The position numbers and the translations under genes are program-made. DNA of 37,309 nt from NCBI GenBank assembly GCA_018897105.1, contig JAHILF010000020.1, positions 1 through 37,309 on the forward strand, written 5' to 3'. The DNA is from Pseudomonadota bacterium. Its GTDB lineage: Bacteria; Desulfobacterota; Desulfobulbia; Desulfobulbales; SURF-16. Under the pieces are notes generated by a model that saw only the letters and a list, made by a program, of their open reading frames with translations, was not told the origin of the DNA and searched no databases. Numbering within the stretch: the stretch's first letter is position 1; every line of letters starts with the position of its first letter. Of this stretch, positions 34,312-37,309 are shown piece by piece.

Positions 34312-35493
34312 TTACAGTGCTGCTTTGTAGATGGCTGCAACGTCTGCATCTTTCGGACAACGGGGATTGGTGAAACCACAGGCGTCTTTCTGAGCATTAC
34401 CTGTCATGGTGGCGATATCTTCTTCCTTTACATCCTTGCCATAGCGTTTGCCGAGGGCAATCAGTCCGTCCGGGATGCCGACGTCGGCGGACAGTTTCTT
34501 GATGGCAACCAGAGCCAGTTCCGCTGCATCGCGGGGAGCAAGACCTTCAACGTTCTCACCCAGCAGTTGGGCGATTTTGACGAAACGGTCAATTTTGGCG
34601 ATCAGGTTGAATTTCTCAACATGGGGGAGAAGGATGGCATTGCACTCGCCATGGGGCAGGTCGTAAAAACCGCCGAGCTGATGGGCCATGGCATGAACGT
34701 GGCCGAGGCTGGCGTTGTTGAAGGCCATACCGGCCAGGTACTGGGCGTAACACATACCTTCACGGGCAACGATGTCGCTGCCGTTTGCCACTGCGGGGCG
34801 CAGGTGCTGAGCAATCAGCTCAATGGCCTTTTCCGCAGCGGAGTCGGTCATCGGGGTGGCGATGGTGGAAACATAAGCCTCAACAGCATGGGTCAGAGCG
34901 TCCATACCGGTGGCGGCAGTCAGTGCGGGCGGCATACCCATCATCAGCAGCGGATCATCGAGGGCGATCCCGGGAGTGACACGCCAGTCAACGATTGCCA
35001 TCTTCACTTTGCGGCTGGTGTCGGTGATGATGCAGAAACGGGTCATTTCAGAAGCGGTTCCCGCTGTGGTGTTTACTGCAACGTAGGGAGGCATGGGTTT
35101 GGTCGATTTGTCCACGCCTTCGAAATCGTGAATTTTGCCGCCATTGGCAATAACCAGGCCTACACCTTTACCGCAGTCATGGGAGCTGCCGCCGCCCAGG
35201 GTGATTAGGCTGTCGCATTTGTTTTTCTTGTAAATTTCTACACCCGCATGGACGTTATTGTCAGTGGGGTTCGGAATGGTGTCGTCGTAAACAACGAAAT
35301 CCATGCCGGCTGCTGCCAGAAGGTCGGTGATTTTTTTGGTGATGCCTGCGCCGGTGATACCCTTGTCGGTGACGACCAGGGGTTTGCTGCCGCCCAGGGC
35401 TTTGATCTTGGCGGGAATTTCTTTGTGAGCACCAATACCGATGAGGGTTACGCTGGGAATGAAAAATCCGTAAACTTGTTCGCGTACTGCCAT
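34312..35493 (-). CDS. adh: Iron-containing alcohol dehydrogenase
   Basis: A 393-residue group III Fe-dependent alcohol dehydrogenase. NAD-binding GGGSSHDCGKG (100-110). Metal ligands D198 and H202 (DALTH), H267 (GHVHAMAHQ) and H281 (LPHGECNA). It interconverts ethanol and acetaldehyde with NADH. The ribosome site AGGAAGG precedes the ATG by about eight bases. It is first in the series with hdrCBA and flxDCBA, an arrangement known in Desulfovibrio vulgaris, where it was linked to ethanol metabolism. Confidence 0.95.
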   Translation of the reverse strand: MAVREQVYGFFIPSVTLIGIGAHKEIPAKIKALGGSKPLVVTDKGITGAGITKKITDLLAAAGMDFVVYDDTIPNPTDNNVHAGVEIYKKNKCDSLITLGGGSSHDCGKGVGLVIANGGKIHDFEGVDKSTKPMPPYVAVNTTAGTASEMTRFCIITDTSRKVKMAIVDWRVTPGIALDDPLLMMGMPPALTAATGMDALTHAVEAYVSTIATPMTDSAAEKAIELIAQHLRPAVANGSDIVAREGMCYAQYLAGMAFNNASLGHVHAMAHQLGGFYDLPHGECNAILLPHVEKFNLIAKIDRFVKIAQLLGENVEGLAPRDAAELALVAIKKLSADVGIPDGLIALGKRYGKDVKEEDIATMTGNAQKDACGFTNPRCPKDADVAAIYKAAL

Positions 35494-35581
35494 GATGTTA
35501 CCTTCCTTTTTTGAGATAATTAGTTGTACTACTGCTCCATTGCCTCACTTTGGATCCAAACAACGTTTAGCCTTCCATATT

Positions 35582-35597
35582 AGCAACTCGCGTGCCA
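35582..35597 (-). promoter_or_regulatory. Sigma-54 (-24/-12) promoter of the adh-hdr-flx operon
   Basis: On the minus strand the sequence is TGGCACGCGAGTTGCT, which matches the RpoN consensus TGGCACR-N4-TTGCW at every fixed position. The -24 GG and -12 GC have the required spacing. The start of transcription would fall near 35571, giving a leader of about 78 bases before the adh ATG. An enhancer-binding activator is required by this promoter class; none is encoded in the window. Confidence 0.88.
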
Positions 35598-35794
35598 CAA
35601 AATAATACTTAATAAAATCAATAAATTATCTGTTTTTTTGAAAAAATGTAATGGGGCAACATGACTCAAACCAAGGCAGTGAAGTTTTTTTCGATAACAA
35701 CTCAGGGAGGCATCGGGCTCGCAAAGCATGCGCAGCAGGCCCTTAACAGGCACGAAGACAAAATGAAACATCGAACAAGGAAGAATGAGTCAGA

Positions 35795-35816
35795 ATGACC
35801 CGTATTATTTGGTCAT
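35795..35816. promoter_or_regulatory. Candidate upstream activator site
   Basis: ATGACC at 35795-35800 and GGTCAT at 35811-35816 form a perfect inverted repeat with a 10-base AT-rich spacer, about 200 bases upstream of the sigma-54 promoter. That distance suits an enhancer-binding protein. By-eye assignment only. Confidence 0.4.
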
Positions 35817-35817
35817 G

Positions 35818-36137
35818 GTGAAGATCTGGCGGCAAGCCAATGGGAGACAAATCGTCCGGAAATATTGGAATAATAAAGTGGACCCCTGAGTCAAGACAAA
35901 AATCCACTGAGTTTAAGCTGCACATTCAACTTCAAGCGCATGGGTACTTATCCACGATCACTGCACCGCCGGCCTTGCCCGCGATAACGGCGTTTTGGCA
36001 ATGCCAACGGTCGCGGGCAAGGCCGGCTCCTACCCCGCGAACTTTCATGCTTCGTTGTTCCCGCTTGCGGAGATGGGGGTTAGCCCCATAAGGAGAATTC
36101 GAGGCTCTTGGGTTTTCTGATCCTTTGTTGCCTCCGT
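35818..36137. other. Intergenic region with repeat remnants
   Basis: No supported gene. Contains a possible insertion-sequence end (AGTGGACCCCTGAGTCAAG from 35877, closed by TCCACT at 35903-35908) and a separate palindromic REP-type element at 35968-36027. The remainder shows nothing recognisable. Confidence 0.4.
35968..36027. repeat. Palindromic REP-type element
   Basis: GCCGGCCTTGCCCGCGA (35968-35984) and its exact complement (36011-36027) form a 17-base-pair stem. The loop itself contains TTGGCAATGCCAA. This core is common as a dispersed intergenic repeat in other bacteria. It lies about 110 bases beyond the end of the truncated kinase, and may act as a terminator for it. Confidence 0.75.
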
Positions 36138-37184
36138 CTATTTGGCAGCAATCACAATGGCTGGGAGGTGGATATGAAAGGTGGTTCCTTTGTCTGGTTT
36201 CGACTTCACGATGATCGCTCCGCCCTGCTTGCGGATGATCGTATCGCACAGGGCAAGTCCGAGGCCTATACCCTTCTGGCAACCAGGCTGTTTGGTGGAA
36301 AAATAGGGATCGAAGATGCGGGGCAGGTCCTCGCTGCTGATTCCACAGCCCTGGTCCTGGATCGAGATCTTTACGTAGTTACCGGGGGCAAGGGTTGGAG
36401 GCTTTTCAGCAGTCGACCGTAAGGGTTCATTGGTGGCCTTTACCTTGATCTTGCCGTCTGATCTTAAGGACATGGCATCCATGGCGTTCAGCACTATGTG
36501 TTTGATGACTAAACGGAATTGGGCAGGATCAACATTGATGAGCCAGAGGTCATTGGCCAGATCGAATTCGGCCACAAGGCCAGAATCGCCCAAGGTAGAA
36601 GTTACCACCTCCCTGATGTGGCTTGCCGGCTGGATATTTATCAGATGTGAGAACCCTCCAGAAGAGAAGGCAATGAGTTGGCTGGTGAGCATGGTGGCTA
36701 ATCGATACACCTGTTCAGCGTTTTCCAGAACCTGGAAGGCCTTATTTGATTGCGGAGTGAACATCTTGGCAAGCGTGAGATTGCCCAAAAGCCCCTGAAG
36801 CAGATTATTGAAATCATGGGCGATACCGCCGACCAGGACGCCAAGGGACTCAAGATTTCTGGCCTTCATGGCCTCGGCCTCAAGGCGCTTGCGCTCGGTA
36901 ATGTCTCTGGTGTTTGACACCACTCCGACGATGCGATTTTTCATATCCCTGTAAGGGGAATAGGTTACATCAACACATCTCCTTCCTAATGTTGGGTAGT
37001 CAAACCACTCTTGATAGTTGATAATTTCACCCTGCAGGCATCTGTCCAAGTGAGGCTTAATAGCGTGCTGAAAGACATCTTCGCCAAGATATTCTGCGAC
37101 TGTCAGTCCGATTAATTTCTCCTGGTTAATGCCTGAGAATTTCTCATAAGATTTGTTTACTATTCTATATCCAATGTCATTAAC
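36138..37184 (-). CDS. PAS sensor histidine kinase, 5'-truncated
   Basis: The open frame encodes the later part of a PAS domain (VNDIGYRIVNKSYEKFSG onward), a phosphoacceptor domain with GGIAHDFNNLLQGLLGN and an ATPase domain with DQGCGISSEDLPRIFDPYFSTK and GIGLGLALCDT. The C-terminal end is complete. At the 5' end the frame meets TAA at 37187-37185, inside the arm of the terminal repeat. No ATG or GTG start lies between that stop and 37049, where the first TTG occurs, and using that TTG would remove half of the PAS domain. The gene is therefore cut by the repeat, either in the genome or by the assembly. The HDFNN type of H-box matches that of the hybrid kinase at 7 kb. No receiver domain follows. 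Confidence 0.8.
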   Translation of the reverse strand, partial: VNDIGYRIVNKSYEKFSGINQEKLIGLTVAEYLGEDVFQHAIKPHLDRCLQGEIINYQEWFDYPTLGRRCVDVTYSPYRDMKNRIVGVVSNTRDITERKRLEAEAMKARNLESLGVLVGGIAHDFNNLLQGLLGNLTLAKMFTPQSNKAFQVLENAEQVYRLATMLTSQLIAFSSGGFSHLINIQPASHIREVVTSTLGDSGLVAEFDLANDLWLINVDPAQFRLVIKHIVLNAMDAMSLRSDGKIKVKATNEPLRSTAEKPPTLAPGNYVKISIQDQGCGISSEDLPRIFDPYFSTKQPGCQKGIGLGLALCDTIIRKQGGAIIVKSKPDKGTTFHIHLPAIVIAAK

Positions 37185-37309
37185 TTAAGCCTTTTCGCCG
37201 GTTGCCTGAGCCCAGGTTCGTCATTCCGGCGAAGGCCGGAATCCAGGTAGTTACGACAATTCTGGACCCCGGCCTTCGCCGGGGTGACGACGAGTGTAGT
37301 CAGTTTTTC
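37173..37309. repeat. Right copy of terminal dispersed repeat
   Basis: 37191-37309 equals 1-119 exactly. The flank AATGTCATTAACTTAAG at 37173-37189 is inverted relative to 119-135 at 15 of 17 positions. The arm overlaps the truncated kinase frame and supplies its in-frame stop. Confidence 0.85.

Noticed and set aside
35580-35771. 63-residue frame on the minus strand upstream of adh
   Set aside because: It covers the sigma-54 promoter, has no ribosome site and no family resemblance.
1-37309. Window as a plasmid or phage circle
   Set aside because: No replication, partition, conjugation, integrase or capsid genes are seen, and the contents are core metabolism. The matching ends lie in a repeat.

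Overview
The window reads as chromosomal sequence from an anaerobic member of the Desulfobacterota, probably near Desulfobulbales. This is an inference from the heterodisulfide reductase/flavin oxidoreductase cluster, a large multiheme cytochrome c, a selenium-metabolism trio and many PAS-type sensor kinases. No rRNA, tRNA, phage, plasmid or intact transposase gene was seen. The first and last 119 bases are identical and lie inside one palindromic, REP-bearing dispersed element. The piece would therefore close into a 37,190 bp circle, but the housekeeping content makes a collapse at a repeat more likely than a real replicon.

Layout. 1-3.8 kb (+): an MBL-fold hydrolase, the remnant of a sensor protein with an internal deletion, a ten-haem cytochrome resembling the hydroxylamine oxidoreductase family, then a nested palindromic repeat. 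3.8-6.8 kb (-): a maintenance operon of pcm, an HPF/cold-shock fusion, two small uncharacterised proteins and an M28 peptidase. 7.0-12.0 kb (+): a BvgS-like hybrid sensor kinase and gpmI. 12.0-14.1 kb (-): YedF, a cysteine desulfurase-like enzyme and a DUF3343 protein, a probable selenium-handling module. 14.3-22.4 kb (-): pta-ackA-zwf-pgl-edd-eda, joining the acetate/acetyl-phosphate pathway to a complete oxidative Entner-Doudoroff route, followed upstream by corA. 23.9-27.3 kb (+): a PAS histidine kinase and its likely partner, a REC-DUF3369-HD-GYP regulator. 27.5-35.5 kb (-): adh-hdrC-hdrB-hdrA-flxD-flxC-flxB-flxA behind a near-perfect sigma-54 promoter. 36.1-37.2 kb (-): a 5'-truncated PAS histidine kinase that runs into the terminal repeat.

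How the genes fit together. Sugar phosphates would be oxidised by Zwf-Pgl-Edd-Eda to pyruvate and glyceraldehyde-3-phosphate, with GpmI acting in lower glycolysis and Pta-AckA giving ATP and acetate. Ethanol (or, in reverse, acetaldehyde) would exchange electrons through Adh/NADH with the FlxABCD-HdrABC complex, thought to bifurcate electrons between ferredoxin and a thiol/disulfide partner such as DsrC. Three kinases, one HD-GYP effector and the sigma-54 promoter indicate that the region is strongly signal-controlled.

I found no convincing wholly new system. The best leads are the sigma-54 controlled adh-hdr-flx operon with a candidate activator site, the compact selenium trio, the ten-haem cytochrome, and the repeat elements that cut a kinase gene and the ends of the piece.
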